A stretch of DNA of 64,000 nucleotides, taken from Gammaproteobacteria bacterium. Its GTDB lineage: Bacteria; Pseudomonadota; Gammaproteobacteria; Eutrophobiales; Eutrophobiaceae. This document shows, piece after piece, positions 45,215 through 54,820 of the stretch. Location of the stretch: NCBI GenBank assembly GCA_028279365.1, contig JANQNX010000010.1, positions 146,206 through 210,205 on the forward strand, read 5' to 3'. The translations under genes were made by a program, and so were the position numbers. The notes beneath the pieces were generated by a model, which saw only the letters and a list, made by a program, of their open reading frames with translations, made no database searches and was not told the DNA's origin. The first letter of the stretch is position 1; every line of letters starts with the position of its first letter.

Positions 45215-46057
45215 TTAACTTGAAAGTTTCACTTCATAGGTATCACTGAACGCGTTATTTTTGGTATCGGTCCCTTTAATAGTTACCACGCCCTCTTCTT
45301 CGGGTTTGAAGTAAAAACGTAAGGCAGGATCCATACTGATGGAAAACGTCAGCAATGCCTTCACCACTGGCTTATCATTGTAACTGACTTCAAACGTATT
45401 CATGTAAAACGCCGGGGGAATAACATGCGAACCAATCTTCAACGGCGCCATACCGGTAATATTGGGATGACGAACTTTAACCTGCATCAGGTTAGGCTCT
45501 CCCAACGCAACATTACCAACGACTTTCATTTTCATTTGCCCGAGTAATTTTTTTGAGTCTTCCATGCTAGCAGGTGGTGGTGCAGAGCATGCACCCTTGG
45601 CACGAACAAAACTTTTTGCCATGTACAATTCGCCGGTATTTAATTCTGCCACGGCTCTGACATAGCTAAATGTATCGACGCGAATACGCATCGCCAGGTC
45701 TGCTTTGCCGCTGTCCGGGGTATATTCAAATACACCGACTAAAGGCAACGGATTTTTATCAACGAAAACATGCATTTTTTTGATGTATCGATCAGGGGTC
45801 TGGTCGATTTTCGTATGGATTGATATCGGCACAATGGTGGCATCTTCAGCGGTATAAGGCGCTTTCAACTCCAGAACATTTTGCGCCGCACCTTCAATGA
45901 TCTCCTTATCCTGAAAATTCGGTTTGCGCAGATTCTGTTCCCAAGCCTGGTCAGAGATTTTTTGCCGATGATCGGCAGGCGCCACGTCCGCCATCGCCAG
46001 ATTGGCAAATGGCATTAACAGGGTCAGTACCGCAATTTGTAACAATGAACGTTTCAT
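45215..46057 (-). CDS. SoxYZ-like fused sulfur carrier protein
   Basis: 280 residues. A signal peptide (about 1-23, ending AMA) precedes a SoxY-like domain (about 40-160) that ends in the cysteine motif KGACSAPPP, then a SoxZ-like domain (about 175-280; VRHPNITGMAPLKIGSHVIPP). The two normally separate carrier proteins are fused in one chain, as in the quinoprotein-dehydrogenase-associated SoxYZ-like family. The free C-terminal GGCGG arm of true SoxY is absent. It has an AGAGG site eight bases before the ATG. Confidence 0.9.
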   Translation of the reverse strand: MKRSLLQIAVLTLLMPFANLAMADVAPADHRQKISDQAWEQNLRKPNFQDKEIIEGAAQNVLELKAPYTAEDATIVPISIHTKIDQTPDRYIKKMHVFVDKNPLPLVGVFEYTPDSGKADLAMRIRVDTFSYVRAVAELNTGELYMAKSFVRAKGACSAPPPASMEDSKKLLGQMKMKVVGNVALGEPNLMQVKVRHPNITGMAPLKIGSHVIPPAFYMNTFEVSYNDKPVVKALLTFSISMDPALRFYFKPEEEGVVTIKGTDTKNNAFSDTYEVKLSS

Positions 46058-46137
46058 AGCTATACCTCTTGGGCCTGATGACCCATCCTCTTAATTTTAT
46101 ATATGGGCTTATTTAAGCAAATTTCGAGTCTAATTTC

Positions 46138-46153
46138 TGTAACTCAGGTTACA
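46138..46153. promoter_or_regulatory. CRP/FNR-type palindromic binding site
   Basis: TGTAACTCAGGTTACA is a perfect palindrome with the TGTAA-N6-TTACA layout of CRP/FNR-family sites. It abuts the stop of the Crp/Fnr-like gene and lies about 80 bp upstream of the soxYZ-like start, so the adjacent regulator probably acts here. Confidence 0.65.
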
Positions 46154-46834
46154 TTAATGCCGATTTTGGCTATATGCAGCAATTTTGTCCTTGTCCAACA
46201 GCTCAATTTTTCCACGCTGACTTCTAATCCAGCCACGTCTTTCCCATTCATTAATATGTCGGCTAATGACTTCTCTGACACTGCCCATATCCTGCGCCAA
46301 CTGTTGATGGGTCGTATTCACAACGTCATTGTCATCAACGAGTTTTAACAGGTAGCTTGCCAGGCGCATATCAATTCGACTAAATGCCACCTCGTTAACC
46401 AGTAATATTAACTCTGACAACAGATCGCTGTAGTTATCATGAACAAATTTGCGAAATTGTGCGGATTTAGCCATTAGCTGGTTGAAAGGTTTTTCTGGAA
46501 TCGCAGCCAGTAAGGTGTCTTGCTCGGCGATACTTTCTGCAGGAAAACCCGAGCCGGCCATTAAACATGACGTGGTTAACACACAAGACTCGCCTTTTCC
46601 TACGCGATATAACAATATCTCCCGACCCGATTCAGAACTTTTATAGACCCGGGTTTGACCCTGCAGACACATCAAATAATCATTGCAATCCCAACCCGGC
46701 TGATAAGCGACATCGCCCTGTTTCAGCGATTTAAAAAAAACCGATCCCATTAGCAAATCTCGCTCATCCTGTTCCAGGTTGTTAAGCGCCGGAAACAACG
46801 CCAACCATTCTTGAGTGTGATTTGCTTGACTCAT
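46154..46834 (-). CDS. Crp/Fnr-family transcription regulator
   Basis: 226 residues. It has a cNMP-binding-like domain (about 20-140; GWDCNDYLMCLQGQTRVYKSSESGREILLYRVGKGESCVL) and a winged HTH (about 150-215; THQQLAQDMGSVREVISRHINEWERRGWI). It has no cluster of cysteines as in Fnr, so oxygen sensing through an iron-sulfur cluster is unlikely. It is immediately upstream of the soxYZ-like gene on the same strand, with a matching palindrome between them. It likely regulates the sulfur oxidation genes. Confidence 0.92.
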   Translation of the reverse strand: MSQANHTQEWLALFPALNNLEQDERDLLMGSVFFKSLKQGDVAYQPGWDCNDYLMCLQGQTRVYKSSESGREILLYRVGKGESCVLTTSCLMAGSGFPAESIAEQDTLLAAIPEKPFNQLMAKSAQFRKFVHDNYSDLLSELILLVNEVAFSRIDMRLASYLLKLVDDNDVVNTTHQQLAQDMGSVREVISRHINEWERRGWIRSQRGKIELLDKDKIAAYSQNRH

Positions 46835-46846
46835 AGTATTTAGTCG

Positions 46847-47761
46847 TTATATGTCTGTATTAGTTTCCGTCAAGACTGCGGAGAATTCAGCTAATTCGTT
46901 TTTGTGTAATAAAAACACACCTTCACCACCATATTCAAATTCCAACCAGGTAAAAGGCACATCAGGATAAGCGGCAATTAAAGCGCCCATACTATTTCCC
47001 ACTTCAACAATCAGGATACCTTGATTGTTTAAATATTCATGCGCTTGTTGCAAAATTCGAGCGACGATGGCCAGGCCGTTTTTCTGCGCTCGCAATGCCT
47101 GCTGTGGTTCATGCTGGTATTCCGTGGGTAAGGTATGCATTTCATCATCACTAACATAAGGCGGGTTGCTGATAATAATATCGTATTGCTTGCCGCTTAA
47201 CTGCTGGAATAAATCAGAATGAATTAGTGCCACTGTTGAAGACAGCTGATGTTGTTCAACATTAATCGTTGCGACAACCAACGCATCTTTATCAACATCA
47301 ACTGCATCGACACTGGCCGAGGGAAAAGCATAAGCACAAGCAATAGGAATACAGCCACTGCCGGTTCCTAAATCCAGGATTCGTGAAACATTATCCGCGT
47401 CGATCCAAGGTGAAAATTTACTGGTGATGAGTTCGGCAATCGGCGACCTCGGAATTAATACGCGTTCATCGACATAAAACGAGAATCCCGCAAACCAGGC
47501 CTGCTTAACCAAATAGGCAACGGGAATACGCGCCTGTATTCGTTTTTTAATAAGCGATGCTACTTCCAGAATTTGTTGTTCAAGGATAGGCGCGTCAAGC
47601 TCATCCTCATCGCAATTAAAATCAAGACCAAGCGTTGCCATCACCAAATAAAACGCATCACTCTCGGCACTGTCAGAACCATGACCGTAATATAACTCCG
47701 CGTTGGAGAATTGATATTCTGCGTACGTGATTAACTCGCGCGCAGTTTGCATAGGCGTCAT
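46847..47761 (-). CDS. prmB: 50S ribosomal protein L3 glutamine methyltransferase
   Basis: 304 residues. N5-glutamine methyltransferase with a SAM motif LDLGTGSGCIPIA and catalytic ISNPPYV. The N-terminal EYQFSNAELYYGHGSDSAESDAFYLV region and the total length fit PrmB better than PrmC. It methylates a conserved glutamine of ribosomal protein L3. It overlaps the HD-GYP gene by one base (translational coupling). Confidence 0.93.
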   Translation of the reverse strand: MTPMQTARELITYAEYQFSNAELYYGHGSDSAESDAFYLVMATLGLDFNCDEDELDAPILEQQILEVASLIKKRIQARIPVAYLVKQAWFAGFSFYVDERVLIPRSPIAELITSKFSPWIDADNVSRILDLGTGSGCIPIACAYAFPSASVDAVDVDKDALVVATINVEQHQLSSTVALIHSDLFQQLSGKQYDIIISNPPYVSDDEMHTLPTEYQHEPQQALRAQKNGLAIVARILQQAHEYLNNQGILIVEVGNSMGALIAAYPDVPFTWLEFEYGGEGVFLLHKNELAEFSAVLTETNTDI

Positions 47762-49389
47762 TAAGAGAGTGCTGTGTAACCGGGGATTTCGCTGAAGTTT
47801 ATCTCGTCAATCTGCTCTGCCTTCAGATACTCGTTAGCATATTGCAGATATATTTTCTTATGTATGAATACATCAAATAAGTCAGCATCGACATGATTAT
47901 CCACTTTCATCCGGCCAAGAATTTTCAGTGATTGTGATAATGACATGGCCTTTTTGTAGGGTCGATCGCTGGCGGTCAACGCTTCAAACACATCAGCAAT
48001 CGCCACCATTCTCGCCTGTACCGACATGTCCTCACCCTTAAGCTTATTTGGATAACCGGTACCGTCCATTTTTTCATGGTGACCGCCGGCAAATTCAGGC
48101 ACACGTTTTAAGTGTTTGGGATAAGGCAGTGATTCGAGCATTTTAATTGTCACGGTCACATGATTATTAATAATCTCGCGTTCCCTGACAGATAATGTAC
48201 CTCTGCCTATCTGTAGATTGTTTTTTTCTTCATCACTGAGCAGATTCAGTGTCTCACCTTCAGCATTAGTCCAGGTTTGTTCAGCAATCTCCTCGATCCG
48301 CGCCAGATCCTGATCCTGTAATGATTCACCACCAATATTATATTTTCTGATATCTTCACGTTGTGCTGACAATTGCTTTATGGTTTGCGTTAACTCAGGA
48401 TCCTGACTCAGTGCTTTCTCGATATCTTCACTGCCCTTCAACTTATTTTTCAATACCTGGATAATTGCATCGCGTTTTAATATTTCAAAACGGGTATCGA
48501 CCAGCTTGATGCGATCAAAGATTGTTTCGAGTTTTGTACCCTTATCAACGACGTACTCCGGCGTGGTGATTTTACCGCAATCGTGTAACCAGGCAGCGAC
48601 CGACAACTCATACTTTTCATCCTCGCTCATACTGAAATCTTTAAGTGGGCCAAGATCGATTTCATTCACTGCGTCAGCCAGCATATTGGTCAACACAGGC
48701 ACGCGTCGACAATGCCCGGCAGTATAAGGTGATTTCTCATCAATGGCATTAGCGATGAGTTCAATAAACGAATCGAACAGATTACGCTGCGCTTCGATCA
48801 GATTTTTATTGGTAACGGTAACTGCTGCTTGCGATGCCAGGGATTCAACCAGTTGTTGATCGAGCAGAGAAAACTCCACCACCTGTTTACTGTCTTCATC
48901 CATTGCATTGATTAATTGCAATACACCGATGATCTCATTTTCATGATTGGTCATCGGCACAGTCAAAAACGATTTGGAACGATAGCCGGTTTTTTTATCA
49001 AAATTACGGGTACCGGAAAAATCAAAGGCCTCGTTGGTATAGGCATCTGGGATATTCACTGTGACGCCACTGATCACTGCCCAGGCTGCCACCATATTTT
49101 TGTTTGGATTACCTGCCTCATCATAGAGCTCGATAGGATAGAAACTGATCTCTTCTCCGCTAGTGCCACCTTTATGCACCCCGAGAGAACGATTGTGAAG
49201 AATTTCAAACTTGAGCTGATTATCATCAGTACGCGTGTAAAGCGTGCCACCATCGGCATGGGTCAATTCCATTGCCTTAACCAGAATCAATTCCAGTAAA
49301 CGTTCGTGATTTTTCTCAGCAGAGAGCGCGATGCCGATTTCATTTAATTCGCGCAGTAAATTCGAGATATTCTGTTGAGATTGTTCCAT
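47761..49389 (-). CDS. GAF-HD-GYP c-di-GMP phosphodiesterase
   Basis: 542 residues. An N-terminal GAF domain (about 20-190) precedes an HD-GYP domain (about 215-520) with HDCGKITTPEYVVDK and HHEKMDGTGYP. Between the HD and the GYP halves lies an unusually long helical insert (about 290-400, rich in Glu and Gln). It should hydrolyse c-di-GMP, which fits the candidate c-di-GMP riboswitch at 579-676. The insert means activity should be tested, but the metal-binding residues appear present. Confidence 0.93.
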   Translation of the reverse strand: MEQSQQNISNLLRELNEIGIALSAEKNHERLLELILVKAMELTHADGGTLYTRTDDNQLKFEILHNRSLGVHKGGTSGEEISFYPIELYDEAGNPNKNMVAAWAVISGVTVNIPDAYTNEAFDFSGTRNFDKKTGYRSKSFLTVPMTNHENEIIGVLQLINAMDEDSKQVVEFSLLDQQLVESLASQAAVTVTNKNLIEAQRNLFDSFIELIANAIDEKSPYTAGHCRRVPVLTNMLADAVNEIDLGPLKDFSMSEDEKYELSVAAWLHDCGKITTPEYVVDKGTKLETIFDRIKLVDTRFEILKRDAIIQVLKNKLKGSEDIEKALSQDPELTQTIKQLSAQREDIRKYNIGGESLQDQDLARIEEIAEQTWTNAEGETLNLLSDEEKNNLQIGRGTLSVREREIINNHVTVTIKMLESLPYPKHLKRVPEFAGGHHEKMDGTGYPNKLKGEDMSVQARMVAIADVFEALTASDRPYKKAMSLSQSLKILGRMKVDNHVDADLFDVFIHKKIYLQYANEYLKAEQIDEINFSEIPGYTALS

Positions 49390-49420
49390 TAATTATTATT
49401 CGTGTTTTTCCTTCATTCTA

Positions 49421-49434
49421 GGTGAAGCTTCACC
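49421..49434. repeat. Perfect 14-bp palindrome
   Basis: GGTGAAGCTTCACC lies 32 bp upstream of the HD-GYP gene start and just after the htpG terminator. It could be an operator. No related copies were noticed. Confidence 0.4.
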
Positions 49435-49437
49435 AGA

Positions 49438-49468
49438 GTAAAACAAAAACAGGGCGATAAACGCCCTG
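49438..49468 (-). terminator. Intrinsic terminator of htpG
   Basis: On the minus strand CAGGGCG-TTTAT-CGCCCTG is followed by TTTTTGTTTT. It starts 25 bases after the htpG stop. Confidence 0.9.
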
Positions 49469-49492
49469 CTATTCAACAAAAATGAAAAAATC

Positions 49493-51379
49493 CTAGTCCG
49501 CCAAACTCACGATCAAGGCGTTTAACTTATGGACAAAACTGGCCGGATCTTTCAATTGCCCACCCTCACTAAGCAAGGCCTGGTCGAACAAAATATGTGA
49601 CCAGTCTTTAAACAAGTCTTCGTCCGACTCCACATCGATTTTCTTCACAATAGGATGATCCGGATTAATTTCAAGAATCGGTTTCGAACCGGGGATCGCC
49701 TGCCCTGAAGCTTGCAGTATCTGCTCCAGATGACGGCCCATATCGTTCTCGTCACTGACCAAACAAGCCGGCGAATTTGTCAAACGGGAGGTAATCCTGA
49801 CTTCTTTCACTTCCTCATCCAGCACTTTCTTGACACGTTCTATGAGTTTGGAAAAATCCTTGTTCTTCTGTTCTTCCTGTTTCTTCTCTTCTTCGTCCTG
49901 AATGTCGCCCAGATCCAGTGCACCCTTGTTTACCGATTGTAATGGTTTGCCATCAAATTCAGTCAAATGCGACGTGACCCACTCATCGATAGGATCGGAC
50001 AGCAATAACACCTCAATACCTTTCTTGTTGAATATCTCCAGGTGCGGACTGTTCTTGGCGGTGGCATGTGAATCGGCGGTGACGAAATAAATCGCTTTCT
50101 GACCTTCCTGCATACGTGCGACATAATCTTCCAATGAAACGGTTTGATCTTCCTTGCCATCTTCATGAGTGCTGGCAAATCGGAACAACTTGGATAAATC
50201 ATCTTTGTGATCGCTACTTTCAATGACGCCCTCTTTGAGCACTTTGCCAAACACTTGCCAGAACTCGGCATACTTCTCTACGTCCTTTTCCGCCATGTCT
50301 TTCAACAGTCCCAACACACGTTTGGTACAGCCGGAACGAATCGAATCGATGACTTTATTGTGTTGCAGAATCTCTCGCGATACGTTCAAAGGCAGATCGT
50401 CCGAGTCAACGATGCCTCGCACAAATCGTAACCATGAGGGAATCAATTGTTCCGCATCATCCATAATGAACACGCGTCGGACATACAACTTAACACCATG
50501 ACGTTGTTCCCGATCCCAAAGATCAAACGGAGCCTTCGAAGGAATATACAGTAATGACGTATATTCAAGCTTACCCTCTACCTTGGTATGGACATGGGTC
50601 ATCGGGTCCTGGAAATCATGACCGACATGTTTATAAAACTCGTTATATTCCTCGTCAGAAATATCCTTTTTATTGCGTGTCCATAATGCCGTGGCTTTAT
50701 TAACCGTTTCTTCCCCGGTTTCATCCTCACCCTGTTTATCCATCATGATCGGCAAGGTAATGTGATCGGAGTATTTGGTAATAATGCCGTGTAACCGATA
50801 GGCGTTTAAAAACTCATCCATATCGTCTTTGAGTTGCAATACTATCTTTGTACCGCGTTTAGGCCGGTCAACGGTTTCAATGGTATAGTCGCTTTGACCG
50901 TCAGAACTCCAACGCACCCCTTCCGCTCTTGGCAAACCCGCTCGACGGGTGGTGACCTCAACCTTGTCTGCCACAATAAAACAGGAGTAGAAACCCACAC
51001 CAAACTGGCCAATCAGTTGCGAGTCTTTGGTTTCATCACCGGTCAAGGATTCAAAAAATTGTTTGGTACCGGATTTTGCAATCGTCCCCAAATGCTCTAC
51101 CACTTCATCTCGAGACATACCTACACCATTATCAATCACGGTGATGGTTTTTTGTTTTTCATCGAATTCCACTCGAATCTTTAGCTCAGAATCATCTTCA
51201 TATAAACTGTCGTCTTTCAATGCCTCGAAACGTAACTTATCAGCGGCGTCGGACGCATTTGAAATCAATTCCCGTAAAAAGATTTCCTTATTGCTGTATA
51301 GCGAGTGAATCATCAGGTTAAGCAACTGCTTAACCTCGGTTTGGAAGCCCAGTGTCTCCTGTTTTGCTTCTACTGACAT
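49493..51379 (-). CDS. htpG: Molecular chaperone HtpG (Hsp90)
   Basis: 628 residues, the normal length. The N-terminal GHKL ATPase domain carries [24 protein letters not shown] and [17 protein letters not shown]. The middle domain has [11 protein letters not shown] and [13 protein letters not shown], and the C-terminal dimerisation domain ends ALIVSLAD. It remodels client proteins in the cytoplasm. A sigma-32-like promoter is visible upstream. It is transcribed divergently from the Tad pilus locus. Confidence 0.98.
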   Translation of the reverse strand: MSVEAKQETLGFQTEVKQLLNLMIHSLYSNKEIFLRELISNASDAADKLRFEALKDDSLYEDDSELKIRVEFDEKQKTITVIDNGVGMSRDEVVEHLGTIAKSGTKQFFESLTGDETKDSQLIGQFGVGFYSCFIVADKVEVTTRRAGLPRAEGVRWSSDGQSDYTIETVDRPKRGTKIVLQLKDDMDEFLNAYRLHGIITKYSDHITLPIMMDKQGEDETGEETVNKATALWTRNKKDISDEEYNEFYKHVGHDFQDPMTHVHTKVEGKLEYTSLLYIPSKAPFDLWDREQRHGVKLYVRRVFIMDDAEQLIPSWLRFVRGIVDSDDLPLNVSREILQHNKVIDSIRSGCTKRVLGLLKDMAEKDVEKYAEFWQVFGKVLKEGVIESSDHKDDLSKLFRFASTHEDGKEDQTVSLEDYVARMQEGQKAIYFVTADSHATAKNSPHLEIFNKKGIEVLLLSDPIDEWVTSHLTEFDGKPLQSVNKGALDLGDIQDEEEKKQEEQKNKDFSKLIERVKKVLDEEVKEVRITSRLTNSPACLVSDENDMGRHLEQILQASGQAIPGSKPILEINPDHPIVKKIDVESDEDLFKDWSHILFDQALLSEGGQLKDPASFVHKLNALIVSLAD

Positions 51380-51425
51380 AAGCGCTTGAATCCCCTTTGA
51401 GTATCAATAAATTTAATTAACATAG

Positions 51426-51452
51426 AGTGTGGACATTAATCCGTTTTTCAAG
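51426..51452 (-). promoter_or_regulatory. Sigma-32-like heat-shock promoter for htpG
   Basis: On the minus strand CTTGAAA, a 13-base spacer and CCACACT lie about 50 bp upstream of the htpG start. The -35 is perfect and the -10 is close to CCCCATNT. Confidence 0.55.
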
Positions 51453-51568
51453 TGGCAAATACCAAGAATTTTTAACCGGAAAAACCCTTTTGCTTCATTG
51501 CGTTTCGGCAAAATAGGGGCAATAATTAAGTATCTGCAATATCAGATGAACCGACGGAGGAGTCGCAA

Positions 51569-51805
51569 ATGAAACGCTTTACTAAACAACTGGGTCAGGG
51601 CATGACGGAATATATTATTATCGTCGCGCTGATCGCTATCGCTGCTATCGGTATATACAGCGTATTTGGTGATACGGTGACCGACCAAATGGGTAATATG
51701 ACGGCAGAATTATCAGGTGGTACCGCTACCTCGGATATCTACACTGAAGGTGGTGCTGCAGAAACACAACGAGGACTGGGTGACTACCAGGATTCAAACA
51801 ACTAA
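51569..51805 (+). CDS. flp: Flp-type pilin subunit
   Basis: 78 residues. The Flp/TadE-type prepilin site is GQGMTEYIIIVALIAIAAIGIYSVFG, cleaved after the Gly with Glu at position 5. A short acidic, Gly/Thr-rich tail follows. This is the major structural pilin of the Tad pilus. The ribosome binding site CGGAGGAG is very strong, and a stable hairpin lies just after the stop. Processing needs a TadV/CpaA peptidase, not found in this window. Confidence 0.92.
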   Translation: MKRFTKQLGQGMTEYIIIVALIAIAAIGIYSVFGDTVTDQMGNMTAELSGGTATSDIYTEGGAAETQRGLGDYQDSNN

Positions 51806-51824
51806 TTCTGCATAATTTGCTTCG

Positions 51825-51853
51825 GTCGCTGTCAGCCATTTGCTGACAGCGAC
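51825..51853 (+). terminator. Strong hairpin after pilin gene (partial terminator)
   Basis: GTCGCTGTCAG-CCATTTG-CTGACAGCGAC is a perfect 11 bp stem 20 bases after the pilin stop. It lacks a good U tract, so it may stabilise the pilin mRNA or reduce read-through into the downstream genes rather than fully terminate. Confidence 0.65.
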
Positions 51854-51917
51854 TGATTTATGGGTAATGTTGCTCTCTCCGGTTCTTATCAAATCCTAAG
51901 CCTGCAAGGAATTGGCC

Positions 51918-53765
51918 TTGTCGGGTAAAACACTAAATTTCAAACGTTCCCAAGGTGGTCAGGCCGCTGTTTTCGTTATGCTATTCATGGCGATACTGCT
52001 CGTGGCGACATTAGCTATCTTCAAGTCTGGCAAACTCACCAGCAACAAAATGGAACTCCAGAATGCCGCCGACGCTGCAGCCTACAGCATGTCAGTGGTC
52101 GAGGCCCGCGACCTGAATTTTGCCGCGTATATGAATCGCGCCATTGTGGCGAATGAGGTAGCGATTGGACAATTGGTGGGGTTGGCGTCATGGGCCTACC
52201 ATTTTCGTTCCTTTGCCGATTACCTGGATAGTTATAACCAGCTGTTCCTGTCACCCGTAACCCTGGGCGCATCCAATGCCTTTGTCACGCCTATTACCAG
52301 CGCCTGGCGAACGGCCGGCACTACTGCGCAAAATATTATGAAAACCATTGCCAATATTGGCACCACGGTCATTCATAATATTAATAAGATTTACGGCTTT
52401 GCTGAATTTGGTTACCACACGGTCAGTATCATCTTCGCCGTCGGTGTGCTGGATGATGTCATCGACCAAAATGGGCCACCCGGTACCAAGATATCGGATT
52501 TTGGCATCATGTCACTGATTGCGCATATTGCTACTTACGGCGTGTTGCCTAATTTGCCGGGGGATCAATTTGCCACCGCCTATCAGTCTAGTACTCGCAC
52601 ACCTGTGGATGAGGTGGGAGGGGAAGATGATGGCTACGCGCGGCTCGCCGCGTTAATTCGCGATTCCCGCGACCCGTTTACCATGGGCCGTGGTTGGGAG
52701 TTACGTCCGCCCGGATTCCCAATCGATAGAACCGGGGACGATGCATTTGACTTCACTATCATCGATGTCGCTATTGCGAGAGTGGGCGTCACGATTGAGT
52801 TCTACTTTGATATTTCGCTTGAACGTAAAGGTGCAAGTGAACTCAGGATTGTGCTACCCAACCGAGGCAATGCAACGGCCGCCAACTACAACTGGTCCAG
52901 CGCCGACACAACAGGTTTGTTTCTCGATATCTTTCTCGGCTTTGACGTCTGGGGGCAATTGTGTGACCCGATTTTTGGTTCCGGTTGTACCAGCCGTGGC
53001 ACCATTATCGGTGGCGAGCTGGACTTTGGTGATTCCACCGTCAGTCTGAAAGGACGTTTTGCCGGAATAAATTTCACCATTATTCCGGAAATGCCATTCC
53101 CGACATCGGCGCCGTTTGCCTCAGGTTTTGCCGAAGCCGGAAAGAATTCCCCAAATAACCTGGGTACCCAACATATGTTGCTGGCTTCACTTGGCGGCGA
53201 CATTGAAACCGATCATTATGGTGAAGCAGCCAACAATTTACTTGCCTGGACCTCGCCCGGTCCCGGCGTACCGACACCCATTGGCGTTGCACCGTCAGCA
53301 CAAATCTATGAAACCCTACTCGGCTCACGCGTTAATAAAAGCTATAGTGGCCTGCCGTACTACGTTGATACGACCGGTAATGAGTCATTTCTCGGGGTTG
53401 GTGCACCGAACCTGTTGATAGGTCTGGTACAGGATGAGCCAGATTACGACAGCACTACAACTTATGCCGAACCCTCAGGCCGTTTCGGGTTAACTGAAAA
53501 CCTGGCCGATCAGGAATTGGCCGTATTGGCAAAATCGGAACTGTATTTTTCCCGTCCAACCGACAGCCTGGCAGCGCACTTTCATCGCGGTGATGGTCAG
53601 GCCGAATACGGCAGCGCGTTTAATCCTTACTGGCAGGCAAGACTGATTGAAACCGACTACGCCGATCGCTTATTGGCCTTATTGGTGCAGCAAAAAGAAG
53701 ATTTCATCAATACCGGGCAAAGTTTTAACCTGCTATTTGGTTCTTTACTTGATCTGCTGCCATGA
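51918..53765 (+). CDS. TadG-like pilus assembly protein
   Basis: 615 residues from TTG at 51918, preferred because AAGGA sits seven bases upstream; a TTG at 51912 would be too close. The N-terminus RSQGGQAAVFVMLFMAILLVATLAIFKSGKLTSNKMELQNAADAAAYS is typical of TadG-like proteins (membrane helix, then an Asn/Ala-rich helix). The remaining 550 residues are an extracytoplasmic, beta-rich region I do not recognise. It is likely a minor pilus or tether component. Its stop overlaps the next start (ATGA). Confidence 0.83.
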   Translation: MSGKTLNFKRSQGGQAAVFVMLFMAILLVATLAIFKSGKLTSNKMELQNAADAAAYSMSVVEARDLNFAAYMNRAIVANEVAIGQLVGLASWAYHFRSFADYLDSYNQLFLSPVTLGASNAFVTPITSAWRTAGTTAQNIMKTIANIGTTVIHNINKIYGFAEFGYHTVSIIFAVGVLDDVIDQNGPPGTKISDFGIMSLIAHIATYGVLPNLPGDQFATAYQSSTRTPVDEVGGEDDGYARLAALIRDSRDPFTMGRGWELRPPGFPIDRTGDDAFDFTIIDVAIARVGVTIEFYFDISLERKGASELRIVLPNRGNATAANYNWSSADTTGLFLDIFLGFDVWGQLCDPIFGSGCTSRGTIIGGELDFGDSTVSLKGRFAGINFTIIPEMPFPTSAPFASGFAEAGKNSPNNLGTQHMLLASLGGDIETDHYGEAANNLLAWTSPGPGVPTPIGVAPSAQIYETLLGSRVNKSYSGLPYYVDTTGNESFLGVGAPNLLIGLVQDEPDYDSTTTYAEPSGRFGLTENLADQELAVLAKSELYFSRPTDSLAAHFHRGDGQAEYGSAFNPYWQARLIETDYADRLLALLVQQKEDFINTGQSFNLLFGSLLDLLP

Positions 53766-54820
53766 TCAAACGCTGTTACGCTAAAACAAGCAAAGGTCAG
53801 GCGATGACCGAGTTTTTAATCTGCGCATCGTTTGCACTGGTACCGTTGTTCCTCGCAATCTCACTATTGGCAAAATACGTCGATATAAAACAAACCAACA
53901 TTCAGCGCGCACGCTATGAGGCTTGGGAATACACCGTTTGGTATGCCAATAATAGCGAACCGATGACCGGCTTCAATGCCGTCAATCAACCGATTAAGTC
54001 AACTACTTCAACACAGCAAGAAGCCATGCAGCGTTTTTATACTGACCCGGGTACAGAATTAACCACAAGCCCGATTACCAATACCGATATGACTACCGGT
54101 TGGACTGCGGCAACGGCAAACCCGCTATGGGTTGATCGTCTTGGCGCACCACTCTACTCCGGTGACAGTGGCGGCGTGGATAACCTGAGAAGTTCACAAA
54201 ATACCCCGACCCTGCCGGTGGTAGGCACAGTAATGAACACTCTGTTTGATGTCATTGATTTTGCCTTCAGTGCGATTGGCTCGCTGATGAGCCTGATCGG
54301 TTCATCAATCGGTTTCACTGCGATCAATACCGATGGTTACGCCATGTCAACAACAGCCATGCAAGTCGCCGTGAACCCAAATTTTGTCAATATCAATAGC
54401 GTGATGGGCGCGCGCGGCACCTCGAACGAATTAGCCGGCGCTGCTGGCGGCAATCTAACTTTTGTCAGTAACGCTGCAGTGCTATCTGATGCCTGGAATG
54501 CCGGTGGCGTTGAACATACCTACAATCAGGCTGGCGGCACGGTACCAACAACACTATTAAACGGTTTAATTAATGCTATTCCGGGCTTTACTACAGTCTG
54601 GAATGTCGTCAGTGTGCTAGCACCTGAATTGAGATTATGTAACCCAGGTGGTATCTGGGGGCCGAATGATAAAGGCAGTCTTTGGTTGGGCCATATTGAT
54701 ATAGACGCTGTGCATCCTGACAGACTGGAAGGCGGCGGTGTCCATGTTTGCAACGAGGCAGGCATGTGCGATTTCGTCCCAAATATTCCGAGAACCGACG
54801 ATTCCAGGACCTGCATATGA
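53762..54820 (+). CDS. TadE-like minor pseudopilin
   Basis: 352 residues. The N-terminal prepilin-like motif KGQAMTEFLICASFALVPLFLAISLLA has Glu5 after the Gly-Gln site, as in TadE. The long extracytoplasmic part (about 40-352) is Gly/Thr/Asn-rich with several cysteines near the end (LCNPGG, VCNEAGMCDF, RTC). It overlaps the gene before and after it by four bases, so all are co-translated. Much longer than ordinary TadE (about 150-200 residues). Confidence 0.8.
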   Translation: MIKRCYAKTSKGQAMTEFLICASFALVPLFLAISLLAKYVDIKQTNIQRARYEAWEYTVWYANNSEPMTGFNAVNQPIKSTTSTQQEAMQRFYTDPGTELTTSPITNTDMTTGWTAATANPLWVDRLGAPLYSGDSGGVDNLRSSQNTPTLPVVGTVMNTLFDVIDFAFSAIGSLMSLIGSSIGFTAINTDGYAMSTTAMQVAVNPNFVNINSVMGARGTSNELAGAAGGNLTFVSNAAVLSDAWNAGGVEHTYNQAGGTVPTTLLNGLINAIPGFTTVWNVVSVLAPELRLCNPGGIWGPNDKGSLWLGHIDIDAVHPDRLEGGGVHVCNEAGMCDFVPNIPRTDDSRTCI

